Shown here: positions 10,508-21,335 of the stretch, piece by piece
Layout of the letters: every line of letters starts with the position of its first letter
How positions within the stretch are numbered: the first letter of the stretch is position 1
Origin: Neoarius graeffei
Lineage: Eukaryota > Chordata > Actinopteri > Siluriformes > Ariidae
Assembly (NCBI RefSeq): GCF_027579695.1
Contig: NC_083572.1
Coordinates: forward strand, 19,072,421 to 19,136,420
Direction of reading: 5' to 3'
DNA length: 64,000 bases
Made by a program: the position numbers and the translations under genes
Notes under the pieces: generated by a model
Database searches by the model: none
What the model saw: the letters and a program-made list of their open reading frames with translations, nothing else
Told to the model about the DNA's origin: nothing

Positions 10508-11534
10508 CTGACATTACTTAAGACTTCAACAAGGCTCCTTTTATCACAATACCAATATTCAATTAAGCTTCAGCCAGCTTTCAAGTTAAATGAAACACAA
10601 ACAATGCATATGCTTTGAACTGTAATAAACAAAACAAAATGCAAAAATAGGTGGATTTACAGTATACAGACAATCTGGGTATTTGAATTTCCCAAAGCTC
10701 CATGGCCACTATTAAAGTATCCCTTAAGATTTCGCGGTCACTATCCAGTATTTAAAACTGGGTGTATTAATGCTGGTATGGTCTGAGTTATCTAGAACGC
10801 AAGATAATTTAAGCAACTCCAACCAATTCAACAAATAATTTCAAATTTATATTTTTCACACAGACAGAAAAGTGGTGCATCTAGTACAACTTAACTGGTA
10901 GTTAAGGCTCACTCAGTATTTAGAGCCATTCTCCATGCCAAAACAAAGACACAAAGGATATCTCCTAACCCATGGCCATAATATAACACTAGTACTATTC
11001 AGTTACCCAGGAAATCTGTTGTTTAGTTCACTGTTGTAATATGAAAGTGGAAGTAAACTTTCCATGAGAAAAGACATATCCTCTCATTTTTCTAATTTCA
11101 TGTTGACTGCTATCAAATATTTCTGTAACATCTATAACATTTAGGGGTGGTGTGTCCCAACATTTTAAAACAAACATTTGGATAAGTACACAAAGAGGTT
11201 CTTTGCAATCATCTGACTCATTCCCTGACTTCTCAAAATGACTCTGCTCTATTTTCAAAAGACTTCTAATGCCACTTACACTCAATCAAGCTTTTATTTC
11301 ACAAACTAGTTTGGATTAATCAAGATGGGATTAAACCTCCAACTAATATCCCACAGACTGGGACACTATAGAAACTTCAGTATAACAAGTAACCAAAATC
11401 ATCCATCTGTGACTGACTGTAACTTACTAAGAACTTTGCAGGGGTTAGTTGCAAATATATGAGTTTAACACTCAAATTAAGTATCTATGCTTCAGGATCC
11501 CTTGCTATTTTAAGGATCTGCTGGCAGTACCCAC
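10508..11534. other. Unassigned sequence
   Basis: AT-rich. A minus-strand frame of 85 codons at 11028-11285 has no family resemblance that I recognise. No other element terminus is visible. Confidence 0.4.
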
Positions 11535-11895
11535 CTACTGCAAAAGAGCATTTTTCAAGCTCTGAAGTTTTGGTCTCAGGTTACCTACACCCAGGTTGAG
11601 CATCACCCTCTGAATGAAGTCAAAGGTGTTATTTAGTCTTTTTGGATAATCCAAATGAAGATCGTATATTAGTCCAAATGTAACACAAAATGCTTGTGCG
11701 TGGCTTCCAATGCCATCCATGATGATATTACCTTCCAGTATGATAGCAATGCTGGAGGGTTCAAGGTGCAGGGCATGTGGACCTGGCTCCTGTCTGTCTT
11801 CAGGTATAACAGTCAATGCCCCAACAGGAACTTGTGTGACATCTGCGATGGTATCAGTGTCCTGCAGATATAAAGAAAGGTTGTCTGTCTTCAAG
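11535..11895 (-). CDS. Terminal exon of an uncharacterised multicopy fish protein
   Basis: A minus-strand frame of about 120 codons follows a splice acceptor (TTTTTTACAG, exon from 11895) and ends in TAG. Its residues (GALTVIPEDRQ, SSIAIILEGNIIMDG, AFCVTFGLIYDLHLDYPK, then TFDFIQRVML) resemble, from memory, the C-terminus of uncharacterised teleost proteins often annotated as SAM-domain (SAMD3-like) proteins. The biochemical role is unknown. Upstream exons are not visible to the right, where the nested transposons begin, so this may be an exon remnant or a gene cut apart by insertions. Confidence 0.45.
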
Positions 11896-12476
11896 CTGTA
11901 AAAAATAAAGTCATAAAAATGGCAGCAAATACTTTAAGTGATGACACTTGAGGTCAATGAATTCTGGCAGATCAAGCAGGGCATCTCTTATTGGCATTTT
12001 TGCTCATTCTAAGATCCAGAATGACCACAGCTAAACGGTTCTGAGCAATACACATGTTGTTGCTCAGTTGGTTCTGGCTGTGGTCATTCTGCCCTGCATA
12101 CTCTGCCCAAATTCATTTACTAAATTTGGAAATGTTACTTTGAAGCAGAATAACAAAATGAAAGAGTTATGGGATGGGTAGTGAATTATGATTTGCAGCA
12201 TCATGTTTAAGTTACATTATAATTTAAATGTACATTACAGTTAATTTATATATTAGCACAAGCCATGGCACATTGACTCACTGTCACCGCTCTTCTCTCC
12301 TTTACATTTCTCTTTCCCTGTCACTGTTTTAAATTACTTATTACTCCTTTTAAAATAGCCTAATCAACCTCTTTTATTTTCTAATTTTGCTTCAAATTAG
12401 CATTTGCATCATGATCACATCATTTATGTACTATAGCTAACAGTATAAATTATCGTGTGAATGACATGATAATGGG
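11896..12476. other. Non-coding sequence
   Basis: Apart from the hairpin at 12017-12091, no gene or repeat is recognised. Confidence 0.4.
12017..12091. other. 75-nt hairpin-forming inverted repeat
   Basis: Arms 12017-12048 and 12060-12091 pair perfectly over the outer 15 bp (CAGAATGACCACAGC) and the inner 8 bp (CTGAGCAA). A mismatched central bulge and an 11-nt loop separate them. Confidence 0.55.
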
Positions 12477-13851
12477 CGGCGCGGTGGTGTAGTGGTTAGC
12501 AGTGCAGAGATGGGACCAAGTCACACATGTGCAAGTCTCAAGTAAGTCTCAAGTCTTAACTTTCAAGTCCCAAGTAAGTCCCAAGTCTTTTTTGTCTTGG
12601 GCAAGTCAAGTCAAGTCAAGTCACAGGCTATGTCAAGTCAAGTCAAGTCAAGTCCTATAATAAGTCAAGTCCAAGTCAAGTCACCTTAGGCGTATTGGCG
12701 TAATTTTAGCAGCAGAATATGAATTTAATACATTGAAAAGGCAATACATAAGTAAATGTCAGTAAACATCCCTGGCACATGTGCCCAACCTGTTAAATAT
12801 TTGCATTTTAAATACTCATGTTCTGTAAAATACATCATGGAATAAAACAAAACAGTAATAATGTCACAAAGTTATTTATTGATGGCAAAATTGATTGCAA
12901 GATTGAAAGCCAACTAAGTTTCTCACATTGTCATCAGCCAACAAGAAAAATAAACAGAGAATTGGCATTCTGTTATGTGCGTAGTTAAAAGAGGGTAGGA
13001 CGACACCTTGGGTTAACAGGGGCATGAGCTCCTCCAATCTCTAATCACGTCAGAGGAGATGATTATTATTAACAAGATACACGTGGAGAAACCTGAAGTG
13101 ACTTCGATGTATGTTTGCGCCAGTAAAAAAAAAAAAACCCAAAGGAGAGAAATGTGTCAGACATAATTTAGGTCTCAAAAAGAAGACCTGTTCGCCCATG
13201 CAAAAGTGACATCATCTTACCCCATATGACAAGCTACAGAGGTGTGTGCTAAAGCGCTCTCTCGCTCTCCGAGACTGCCTCAGCCTGTGCGGAGCGGGGA
13301 CATACCGGTATAGACCCTTTTCAGTCACGTGACCTTCGTAAACGCGACCACCATTTTGGACATGTAGCGGACTTCGGCTCGAATTGGTTTGAATACGAGG
13401 AAGGCGACAAACGGAGAACATACAAGAAAAAGGAGCGAGATGCAGAAAACACCTTCGCTATCCAGCGACGTAGGGCATTTACAGGGCGAGCAGAGGGAGA
13501 AATAACAACAGTAACGACACATTAGCAACGCCGTACAGAAATAACGGTTTATGGCACAGACCCTTTTGGTTCTCGCTCATCTAGCTGCTACAATGACTGC
13601 TTAGACTGCAACAATAATACCTAACACACATTTAAGTATCCGTCGTAAAGACGTGAAACTCGTCGAGTGACAAGTGTGTTCATTGATAAGCTAACTGTTA
13701 GGACTAGGACTGTTTTGGCCTCTAGAGGCCGCTGTTATTTCCTTTTCATGTCGTGTTTATTTTGGCCTCTAGAGGCCGCCACTGTTCCTGTGTTTTGTGT
13801 TTGTGTTAATTGCCTAATTATCTTCATCTGTGTCCTTAATTAGTTTGTCTA

Positions 13852-13891
13852 TTTATACCCCTGAGTTCAGTCCTCTTGTCACGGAGTCTTT
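13852..13891 (+). promoter_or_regulatory. Sushi promoter TATA box and predicted mRNA 5' end
   Basis: TTTATACC lies about 28-30 nt before ACGGAGTCTTT at 13881-13891. Those 11 bases are exactly complementary to the sequence just inside the LTR, so 13881 is the predicted transcript start under the Tf1 self-priming model. Confidence 0.6.
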
Positions 13892-14103
13892 GTGCTGTTA
13901 TGTTTATCTCCAGTTTCCTTTGTACTGTGTTTTTTGATCTTCTTAGCTTTTGAATTTTTGCACTTTGCTTTTCTTTTGTATTATACTCTTTGGTTTTTTT
14001 TGTCTTTTGTTTTGCCCTGTATATAGTGTATATAGTTTAAATAAACCTTTTTATTCTTTTTCTACTTCCGCCTCACGCCTCTGCATTTGAGTCATCCCCC
14101 CGG

Positions 14104-14156
14104 TGGCCTAGTGGGGGTTTGCTGGATTATCACACCAACGAACCAGGTTCGAATCC
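14104..14156 (+). promoter_or_regulatory. tRNA-like A and B boxes in the LTR
   Basis: TGGCCTAGTGGG (14104-14115) fits the pol III A box, and GGTTCGAATCC (14146-14156) is a perfect B box, 42 nt apart as in tRNA genes. The 3' LTR has the same at 18961-19013. Acceptor-stem pairing is poor, so this is not an intact tRNA gene. Confidence 0.55.
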
Positions 14157-14173
14157 CAGCAAAACCCTAACAG

Positions 14174-14184
14174 AAAGACTCCGT
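14174..14184 (+). other. Self-complementary primer-binding site
   Basis: AAAGACTCCGT starts two bases after the 5' LTR and is the exact reverse complement of 13881-13891 in the LTR. No tRNA 3' end with CCA matches. Tf1/Sushi elements prime reverse transcription with their own mRNA 5' end, using 11 bases. Confidence 0.65.
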
Positions 14185-14185
14185 C

Positions 14186-15241
14186 ATGACCGACTCAGCA
14201 GAGGCTGCTTCAACTGTCTACCCGGCCAACCTTCAGGGAATTATGGCAGCTTTGACACGCTTCGGAGCGACCATGGACGCTCATGGACGTACGCTCACCA
14301 GCCAACGTGAGGCCCTTGCTCGCCACGAGGAACTGCTTCAGCAAATTGGGAAAACCCTGGCACAGCTGACATCTCTGCCTGCATCTCCTGCTCCTGATCC
14401 AGTTCCTGCTCCTGATCCAGCTCCCACTCCTGATCCAGCTCCCACTCCTGATCCAGCTCCCACTCCTGATCCAGTGCCTCCTGCAATGCTGCCTTCTTCA
14501 CCTCGCGAACTCAGCCTTCCTGCACCACAGAGGTATGACGGCAAGCACAGTGAGTGCCGAGAGTTCCTTACCCAGTGTCAACTCACCTTTGAGCTTCAGC
14601 CTACCACCTACACTACGGATCGCCGCAAGATTGCCTTTGTGATCACCTTATTAGCTGGTAAGGCGCGAGCCTGGGCTACTGCTATCTGGCAAAGACAGGG
14701 ACCTGAGTGCTTTGATTTCCAGCTGTTTTCTGAAGAGATGCTTCGGGTCTTCGATCAGGCAGACATCAGTACCGACGCAGCCCGAAAGCTCATGTCCATC
14801 CGGCAAGGAGGAAGCGTCGCAGATTACGCCATCTCGTTCCGAACACTCGCAGCAGTAAGTGGATGGAACGAGACTGCCCTGGTGTCAGCCTTCCACCATG
14901 GTCTGTCTGACCCCATCAAGGACGGTCTGGCCTCTATTGGATGCCCAAGTGACCTCGAAACCCTCATCTCACATGCTATTCGTCTGGACAACAGGATGAG
15001 AGAACGCCACCAAGCCTTGAGCCCCCCCAGCCTCCCTACCTCTACCTGGAGACCGTCTACCTCCTTCAGTGACTGTCCAGAACCCATGCAAGTGGGTCGT
15101 ACTCGCCTCTCCGCATCTGAGAGGGAGCGCAGAAGGAGGGACAAGTGCTGCATCTACTGTGGCAAGCCTGGTCACTTCCGAGCATCATGTCCCGAACTCT
15201 TGGGAAAAGGACCGCCCCGTCCAGCCGAGGGAGGGTTGTGA
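14186..15241 (+). CDS. Gag of Sushi chromovirus
   Basis: A 351-codon frame that begins immediately after the primer-binding site. The N-terminal part is helical. Residues ~70-100 are a repeated PDPAPT tract encoded by 18-bp units. The capsid domain includes the [17 protein letters not shown] region. A CCHC zinc knuckle, [14 protein letters not shown], lies at about residues 322-335. It packages element RNA and forms the particle. The stop TGA lies 31 nt downstream of the GGGAAAA slip site. Homologous mammalian genes such as PEG10 derive from this group. Confidence 0.92.
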   Translation: MTDSAEAASTVYPANLQGIMAALTRFGATMDAHGRTLTSQREALARHEELLQQIGKTLAQLTSLPASPAPDPVPAPDPAPTPDPAPTPDPAPTPDPVPPAMLPSSPRELSLPAPQRYDGKHSECREFLTQCQLTFELQPTTYTTDRRKIAFVITLLAGKARAWATAIWQRQGPECFDFQLFSEEMLRVFDQADISTDAARKLMSIRQGGSVADYAISFRTLAAVSGWNETALVSAFHHGLSDPIKDGLASIGCPSDLETLISHAIRLDNRMRERHQALSPPSLPTSTWRPSTSFSDCPEPMQVGRTRLSASERERRRRDKCCIYCGKPGHFRASCPELLGKGPPRPAEGGL

Positions 15242-15255
15242 CGGGGCCTACCCTC
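15202..15255 (+). promoter_or_regulatory. -1 ribosomal frameshift signal, gag to pol
   Basis: The heptamer G GGA AAA sits in gag frame at 15202-15208 and pol continues in the -1 frame. Five bases later an 8-bp stem can form (GCCCCGTC 15214-15221 with GACGGGGC 15240-15247). Its loop contains GAGGGT, which can pair with ACCCTC at 15250-15255, or AGGGAG with CTCCCT at 15265-15270. A pseudoknot is thus possible, though the short third loop makes the first pairing strained. Confidence 0.72.
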
Positions 15256-18200
15256 TCTCCCGGACTCCCTGGTCAAGGAATCTACATCCCGGTCTCCATC
15301 TCCTGGGGTGAGTCTGTCCACTCTTGTCAAGCTTTGATAGACTCAGGGGCGGCTGGGAACTTTATGGATATTCACTTCGCCCAAAGCATCAATATACCTA
15401 CTGCACCTCTTGAAGTCCCACTGTCTGTGTCTGCCCTCGATGGCCAAGCGTTAGGTGATGGAAGAGTCACCCAAGTTACTTCTCCAGTCTTCCTTCAGTC
15501 TCAAGGTCACAAGGAAGAAATATCCCTGCACCTGATTCCTTCACCTGAGTTCCCAGTTATTCTAGGCCTTCCTTGGCTTATTCGCCACAACCCTCGCATA
15601 GACTGGGTAACAAGCCAGGTTGTGGAATGGGGCCCTGCATGCCATGCCTCTTGTCTGCTCTCTAGCTCTCCTGTGTCTCCTGCCGAGCCCCCTGATCTCA
15701 CCGAGTTATCTCAAGTTCCCACAGAGTACTGGGATCTCAAGGAGGTATTCAGCAAGAGCAGGACCGCCGTTCTTCCTCCGCACCGGGCCTACGACTGTGC
15801 CATCGACTTGCTCCCTGGGACTACCCCTCCTCGTGGCAGACTGTTTTCACTCTCTCAGCCAGAACGCAAGGCCATGGAGGAATACCTCAAAGATGCCCTG
15901 GTCTCTGGGTTTATTCGACCCTCCACTTCACCTGCTGGAGCCGGCTTCTTCTTTGTCGGCAAGAAGGATGGGGGGCTCCGACCATGTATTGATTACAGGG
16001 GCCTGAATAAGATCACTGTGCGCAACCGATATCCCCTTCCGCTGATGTCCACAGCTTTCGACCTGCTCCAAGGCGCCACCGTCTTCACCAAGTTGGACCT
16101 ACGGAACGCATACCACCTCATCCGTATCCGACAGGGAGACGAGTGGAAGACTGCCTTTAACACCCCGTCTGGGCACTACGAATACCAGGTGATGCCCTTC
16201 GGACTCACCAACGCACCAGCTGTTTTTCAGGCCCTAATCAACGACGTCTTAAGGGACATGATTAACCTATACGTTTTTGTCTACCTCGACGACATCCTTA
16301 TCTTTTCCAAGACCGTGCAGGAGCACCGCCACCATGTCCGCCAGGTTCTCCAGAGGCTGCTACAGAACAATCTGTTCGCCAAGGCCCAGAAATGCGAATT
16401 TCATGTTCCCGAGGTCTCCTTTCTGGGATTTATTGTACGGACAGGCCAACTCCAAATGGACCCTGCCAAGACCCTGGCCGTCCGGGATTGGCCTACTCCC
16501 AAGTCCGTTAAGGAGGTTCAGCGGTTCTTAGGATTCGCTAACTTCTACCGCAAGTTCATCAGGAACTTCAGTTCTGTGGCAGCACCCATGTCTGACCTCA
16601 CCAAAGGGACAGGTGGATCTTATGGCTGGTCTCCTCAGGCAGAAAAGGCGTTCAAAGACCTCAAGGACCGCTTCTGCACGGCACCCATTCTGGTTCTCCC
16701 GGACACCTCCCAACCATTCATCGTGGAGGTGGACGCCTCGGACAGTGGTGTCGGCGCGGTGCTCTCTCAACGTTCGGAAGGAAAGCTGCACCCCTGCGCT
16801 TACTTCTCCCACCGCCTGAGTCCTGCTGAGTCCCGGTACGATGTGGGGGATCGAGAACTGCTAGCGGTCAAACTGGCCCTTGAGGAGTGGAGGCACTGGC
16901 TGGAGGGAGCACAACATCCATTCCTGGTTTGGACTGACCACAAGAACCTGGAGTACCTCCAGCAAGCCAAGAGACTGAACCCTCGACAGGCTAGGTGGGC
17001 CCTGTTTTTCAGTCGGTTTGACTTCACCCTCTCATACCGCCCCGGCTCCAAGAACACCAAACCTGACGCACTGTCCAGACTGTTCTCTGCCACTAACAGG
17101 GAGAATGAAGTCGGGCCTATTATCCCTGTGTCCCGGATTGTGGCCCCTGTCCGCTGGGGTATTGAGGAGGCTGTCCGACGAGCCCAACGCCAGGACCCCG
17201 GTCCTGGGACGGGGCCACCAGGCCTCTTGTACGTCCCACATCAAGCCCGGGCCAAGGTTCTCCAGTGGGGTCACTCTTCCCCTCTCACCGCCCACCCGGG
17301 AGCTCGGAGGACCCTGGACTTCCTGAAAAGACGCTTCTGGTGGCCTAACATGGAGAAGGAAGTAAGGTCATTTGTCCTGTCCTGTGAGGTTTGCACCAGA
17401 ACCAAGAACCCACGACAGCGTCCCCAGGGTCTCCTGCATCCTCTGACCATTCCCCGGCGTCCCTGGTCCCACGTGGCAGTCGACTTTATCACGGGTCTCC
17501 CTGAGTCACAAGGTAACACGGTCATTTTGGTCTTAGTTGACAGATTCTCCAAGGCCTGCCGCTTCATACCACTGTGCAAACTCCCCTCTGCTCTTGAAAC
17601 TGCGAAACTTTTGTTTAATCATGTCTTCCGAGTCTTTGGTCTTCCACAGGACATCGTCTCAGACCGAGGGCCCCAGTTCTCCTCCCGAGTGTGGCACGGG
17701 TTCTGCAAGGTCATCGGAGCCACTGCCAGCCTCTCCTCTGGGTTTCACCCACAGTCCAATGGTCAGACGGAGAGGCTCAACCAGGACCTGGAAACCACCC
17801 TGCGAGGCCTGGCTATGGATAACCCGACATCGTGGAGCACCTGGCTGCCATGGGCGGAGTACGCCCACAACACCCTGCAGTCATCGGCCACCAAGCTGTC
17901 GCCATTCCAGTGCCAATTCGGGTTCCAGCCACCTCTGTTCCCGGACCAGGAGGAGGACGCGGGGGTGCCCTCGGTCAACCAATATGTGAGACGGTGTCGC
18001 AAGACCTGGAGCAAGGTCAGGAAGACCCTCATACAGACCTCCAGAACCAACCAGACTCAGGCCAACCGCCATAGAAGACCTGCACACGCTTTCCGCCCTG
18101 GGCAGCGTGTTTGGCTGTCCACTAAGGACCTTCCACTGCGGGTGGAGAACCGCAAGCTTGCTCCTCGCTACATTGGCCCCTTCAAGGTGGTGCGCAGGGT

Positions 18201-18540
18201 GAACCCTGTCTCCTACCGGCTCCAGTTGCCCCGGACTCTGAGGATCAACCCCACTTTCCATGTTTCCCTGTTACGGCCCGTACTGACGTCTACGTATGCC
18301 CCTGCCCCTAGGAACCCCCCACCCCCCCGCATCTTCCAGGGGCAGACTGTGTTCACAGTGAATCGCCTGCTTGACTCCCGCCGGGTCCGCGGCGGGTTGC
18401 AATATCTGGTGGACTGGGAGGGCTATGGTCCTGAGGAGCGCTGCTGGGTTCCTGCTCGGGATGTCCTTGATAAAGAACTATGTCGGGACTTCCATTCGGC
18501 CCATCCGGATCGCCCTGGGAACGTCAGGAGACGCTCCTAG
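15208..18540 (+). CDS. Pol of Sushi chromovirus: PR-RT-RH-IN-chromodomain
   Basis: An open frame in the -1 frame relative to gag. Order: protease ([10 protein letters not shown] near 15340), reverse transcriptase (YLDD near 16284), RNase H (VEVDASDSG near 16722), integrase zinc domain (HPGARR ... CEVCTRTK near 17290-17405), integrase core ([24 protein letters not shown], about 17475-17780), and a C-terminal chromodomain ([20 protein letters not shown], about 18395-18460). It copies element RNA and integrates the DNA; the chromodomain is expected to guide integration to modified chromatin. All catalytic motifs are intact. It ends TAG just before a G-rich polypurine tract and the 3' LTR. Confidence 0.95.
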   Translation, partial: RTAPSSRGRVVTGPTLSPGLPGQGIYIPVSISWGESVHSCQALIDSGAAGNFMDIHFAQSINIPTAPLEVPLSVSALDGQALGDGRVTQVTSPVFLQSQGHKEEISLHLIPSPEFPVILGLPWLIRHNPRIDWVTSQVVEWGPACHASCLLSSSPVSPAEPPDLTELSQVPTEYWDLKEVFSKSRTAVLPPHRAYDCAIDLLPGTTPPRGRLFSLSQPERKAMEEYLKDALVSGFIRPSTSPAGAGFFFVGKKDGGLRPCIDYRGLNKITVRNRYPLPLMSTAFDLLQGATVFTKLDLRNAYHLIRIRQGDEWKTAFNTPSGHYEYQVMPFGLTNAPAVFQALINDVLRDMINLYVFVYLDDILIFSKTVQEHRHHVRQVLQRLLQNNLFAKAQKCEFHVPEVSFLGFIVRTGQLQMDPAKTLAVRDWPTPKSVKEVQRFLGFANFYRKFIRNFSSVAAPMSDLTKGTGGSYGWSPQAEKAFKDLKDRFCTAPILVLPDTSQPFIVEVDASDSGVGAVLSQRSEGKLHPCAYFSHRLSPAESRYDVGDRELLAVKLALEEWRHWLEGAQHPFLVWTDHKNLEYLQQAKRLNPRQARWALFFSRFDFTLSYRPGSKNTKPDALSRLFSATNRENEVGPIIPVSRIVAPVRWGIEEAVRRAQRQDPGPGTGPPGLLYVPHQARAKVLQWGHSSPLTAHPGARRTLDFLKRRFWWPNMEKEVRSFVLSCEVCTRTKNPRQRPQGLLHPLTIPRRPWSHVAVDFITGLPESQGNTVILVLVDRFSKACRFIPLCKLPSALETAKLLFNHVFRVFGLPQDIVSDRGPQFSSRVWHGFCKVIGATASLSSGFHPQSNGQTERLNQDLETTLRGLAMDNPTSWSTWLPWAEYAHNTLQSSATKLSPFQCQFGFQPPLFPDQEEDAGVPSVNQYVRRCRKTWSKVRKTLIQTSRTNQTQANRHRRPAHAFRPGQRVWLSTKDLPLRVENRKLAPRYIGPFKVVRRVNPVSYRLQLPRTLRINPTFHVSLLRPVLTSTYAPAPRNPPPPRIFQGQTVFTVNRLLDSRRVRGGLQYLVDWEGYGPEERCWVPARDVLDKELCRDFHSAHPDRPGNVRRRS

Positions 18541-18552
18541 AGGGGGGGGTCC
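18541..18552 (+). other. Polypurine tract of Sushi element
   Basis: AGGGGGGGG followed by TCC immediately precedes the 3' LTR, the expected plus-strand primer. Confidence 0.6.
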
Positions 18553-19029
18553 TGTTAGGACTAGGACTGTTTTGGCCTCTAGAGGCCGCTGTTATTTCCT
18601 TTTCATGTCGTGTTTATTTTGGCCTCTAGAGGCCGCCACTGTTCCTGTGTTTTGTGTTTGTGTTAATTGCCTAACTATCTTCACCTGTGTCCTTAATTAG
18701 TTTGTCTATTTATACCCCTGAGTTCAGTCCTCTTGTCACGGAGTCTTTGTGCTGTTATGTTTATCTCCAGTTTCCTTTGTACTGTGTTTTTTGATCTTCT
18801 TAGCTTTTGAATTTTTGCACTTTGCTTTTCTTTTGTATTATACTCTTTGGTTTTTTTTGTCTTTTGTTTTGCCCTGTATATAGTGTATATAGTTTAAATA
18901 AACCTTTTTATTCTTTTTCTACTTCCGCCTCACGCCTCTGCATTTGAGTCATCCCCCCGGTGGCCTAGTGGGGGTTTGCTGGATTATCACACCAACGAAC
19001 CAGGTTCGAATCCCAGCAAAACCCTAACA
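18553..19029 (+). repeat. 3' LTR of Sushi element
   Basis: 477 bp. It differs from the 5' LTR at about two positions (CTAATTATC/CTAACTATC and CATCTGTG/CACCTGTG). Confidence 0.93.
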
Positions 19030-19211
19030 CTAACACAATCTAAAAGTAGACATACCATCACACTGCCCTGGCGCTGTGTACAGTTTACCTTCTACGGTTT
19101 GTGCACTCACTATTTGCCATTACTTTCTCCAACCGTTGTTAGAGATTACAGGGAACGGCCTGGATTTAAGAGACAAATACATGTTCCTCTTGTTTTGAAC
19201 ACTTAGCCCAT

Positions 19212-19545
19212 GTTTACATTAGACCGTATCAGCGGATCATCAGATTAACGTTTTTAAAAGCGATTAGTGTGCACACAGCAACACCAATACACGATTCGTC
19301 TGCACACAGCAACACCAATACACGGATACGCTCGGCTCCGCAGGCATCCTGCGCTCCAAATCACTCCGCCCTGAACAGCGAGTGCCCTCTGGAGGGTGCG
19401 CACTCCGGCCCTGCGCAGCTCACACAGCGCGCGAGTGAAGTGCACGAGCCACGATTCGGGACTGAGCCGCTGTGTGTGTGATCCCAGCGCAGATCACTTA
19501 CCACTCGCAAGTGGAAGGATGGCAAGCCTAAAGACAATCGTTTTT
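19212..19545 (+). repeat. Truncated copy of the 604-1300 TIR element
   Basis: Starts with the same GTTTACATTAGACCGTAT terminus and follows 604-935 closely, then breaks off at a T-run near 19545. The right terminus is missing. Confidence 0.75.
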
Positions 19546-20170
19546 TTTTTTTGTTACATAGTCAAGAGAGGTGTCGGATCACTGGATCCAGTGTAAATAG
19601 CTGCCGGAGCCAATGCCCGAGGTTCCGGAGCGCGCTCCGGCTTGCTCCCCCTCAAATTAAGCGCTGTTTGTAGGACACTGCCTCTGATCTGTCCTACAGT
19701 CTACCAACAGCAAAGGAACACAACGCTAGCTAATGTCGTTAGCTAATAGCTACTACAGAAGAACAAAGAGATTATAATGGGTTATTTTAGCCTATTTGGT
19801 TACACACTCGCCGCCACAGAATGTTAACAGCAATGTAATGCCTTTTCGGGCTAATTTTATTCGTCTTACCTCCAACAAAGTGGTCACTGCACAAGCGCTG
19901 GTATGCCGAGGGCTGCCAATCTGTTAATGGCCGCTATCCATCTTCTCCGTCGGGATCCGATAAAATGATAACCCTTGCCTTGTTTGTTGATGGTTACTAC
20001 ATCCAGGTGCACAACAATATAGTGGCATGATGGAAGTCTTGCTGAAAATAAACACTTTCTTTGCTGCCGTTCCTCAATGCTGGCTGTGGTAAACTACTGG
20101 TAGTACATGCCCAAAATGGCGGCCGAGTTTGTCGTGACGTCACGTGAAAAGGGTCCATAAAACGACTTTG

Positions 20171-20581
20171 GCGCGGGAGTCTTGGTTCCCGCTATAATAG
20201 ATTGTTACGAATATAAATGTTAAATGAAATATGCATCCCGCGCATTCCTTTCCGCAGGAACTTTGCTCACAACGTTTCGGTCGTGGCTAACGCACTGTCC
20301 TCCTTACCACAAGAGCAACGTTTCGGGAACAATACGGAAAGGACAGCGCGCGGGATTCATCTTTCCTTGAACAATTACCCAGAGACTTTTTAAATTACCT
20401 CACTGGGAAATATCCAGTGCACCTGTTCAGTTACAGAGTTGTGTTCTCTAAATTGTAGTCATTCAAACCATTGTTTTGGCGGCCTGGTAGCCTGATATAC
20501 TGAATGTAAATTCATGGTTTGGATGACTGCACAATTTATTTTCGTAACACTGTGTTACAGTGGGAACCAAGACTCCCGCGC
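20171..20581. repeat. Foldback element with nested inverted repeats
   Basis: A 20-bp perfect inverted repeat (GCGCGGGAGTCTTGGTTCCC, 20171-20190 and 20562-20581) encloses further complementary pairs. One is AAATTGTAGTCATTCAAACC at 20450 with its near-complement at 20514-20537. Another is a CCCGCGC / GCGCGGG pair near 20240 and 20350. Confidence 0.6.
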
Positions 20582-21177
20582 ACAGTCAGCCTATTTTGCA
20601 GAGTTTAGTATTGCTGCTAGCCTGTATTCAAACAGCGAGTGGCATGCCGGTGAATCCAAATCGTGGCGCTTTTTTCAATAGTGCATGATAGGCAGTGGGA
20701 TGGAGTTTTCTTTTCTTTTTTGATCGGGTAGTGTGACGAAAAAAATGTGCAGGTTGCTGCACTGCTATTTCAAACGGCTATGATAAACTCCCCTGCCTCT
20801 ATGCCCTATGGACAGTCTGGCTAATGTACACGAACACACTTACACGAATTTGTACTGCTCATGAACGTGTACATGTTCACAAGCTGACCATTAGCTTAAC
20901 CCTGAAACAGAACAACAGGGTAGGAAGCTGCTTATGTTATTCAGCATCACGACTGCAAAGTGCACAATCAACTTACTACTACTGATATACAATATCATTA
21001 AACTTGACGTAACTACATTGCTTACCAGCATTCACATAAGAATTTCACAATAATAAACTGAATCCCTAGCTACATCTGCAACGGCTAAAATCCTCCTACC
21101 GCTCATTCTCATGGCTAACATTGGCTAACGAGGAGTTTAGCTGCTATCACCAAATAACAACACATTAATAAACTTAC

Positions 21178-21335
21178 TGGGCAGAATGGATCTTCAAATG
21201 CCGGACGAAATTGGAGGTCGTGGTCTGGCTGTCAGAAATCATCACGTTGCAAATCTTGCACTGCACCGTTCGTCGTTTACCTTCTAGGCAGTAGCCCTTG
21301 AAGCCGAAAGTGATTACTCTTGGGATGGCTGACAT
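21178..21335 (-). pseudogene. hAT transposase exon with BED zinc finger
   Basis: Minus strand, from an ATG (MSAIPRV) to a splice donor (CCA|GTAAGT). It encodes a BED-type finger, CKIC...TSNFVRHLKIH, with C-x2-C and H-x4-H ligands. BED fingers form the N-terminal DNA-binding domain of many hAT transposases. The catalytic exons expected to its left are absent, replaced by nested insertions and non-coding sequence, so it is a remnant. Confidence 0.65.

Larger units (their letters stand above)
13696..14172 (+). repeat. 5' LTR of Sushi element
   Basis: 477 bp, TGTTAGG to CCTAACA. It holds two copies of the palindrome GGCCTCTAGAGGCC (near 13720 and 13765), a TATA motif at 13852-13858, and near its 3' end tRNA-promoter-like A and B boxes. 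Confidence 0.93.
13696..19029 (+). mobile_element. Complete Sushi-type Ty3/gypsy chromovirus
   Basis: Two 477-bp LTRs (TGTTAGG...CCTAACA) differ at about two sites. The 5-bp target duplication CTAAC is perfect at 13691-13695 and 19030-19034. Gag and pol are both uninterrupted and joined by a -1 frameshift site, and pol ends in a chromodomain. A self-priming signature of the Tf1/Sushi kind is present. With structurally complete frames and near-identical LTRs this copy inserted recently and may be active. Confidence 0.93.
13311..20157. mobile_element. TIR element with TGGACCCTTTTCA ends, carrying a Sushi insertion
   Basis: The left end TAGACCCTTTTCAGTCACG (13311) matches the reverse complement of the right end, TGGACCCTTTTCACGTGACG (20157). 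Similarity extends through CCATTTTGGACATGTA. A TA dinucleotide flanks both sides. Excluding the gypsy element the body is about 1.5 kb and lacks a transposase. Confidence 0.65.

Noticed and set aside
14295-14544. Minus-strand repetitive Asp-Gln-Glu frames over Sushi gag
   Set aside because: Antisense shadows of the PDPAPT repeat in gag.
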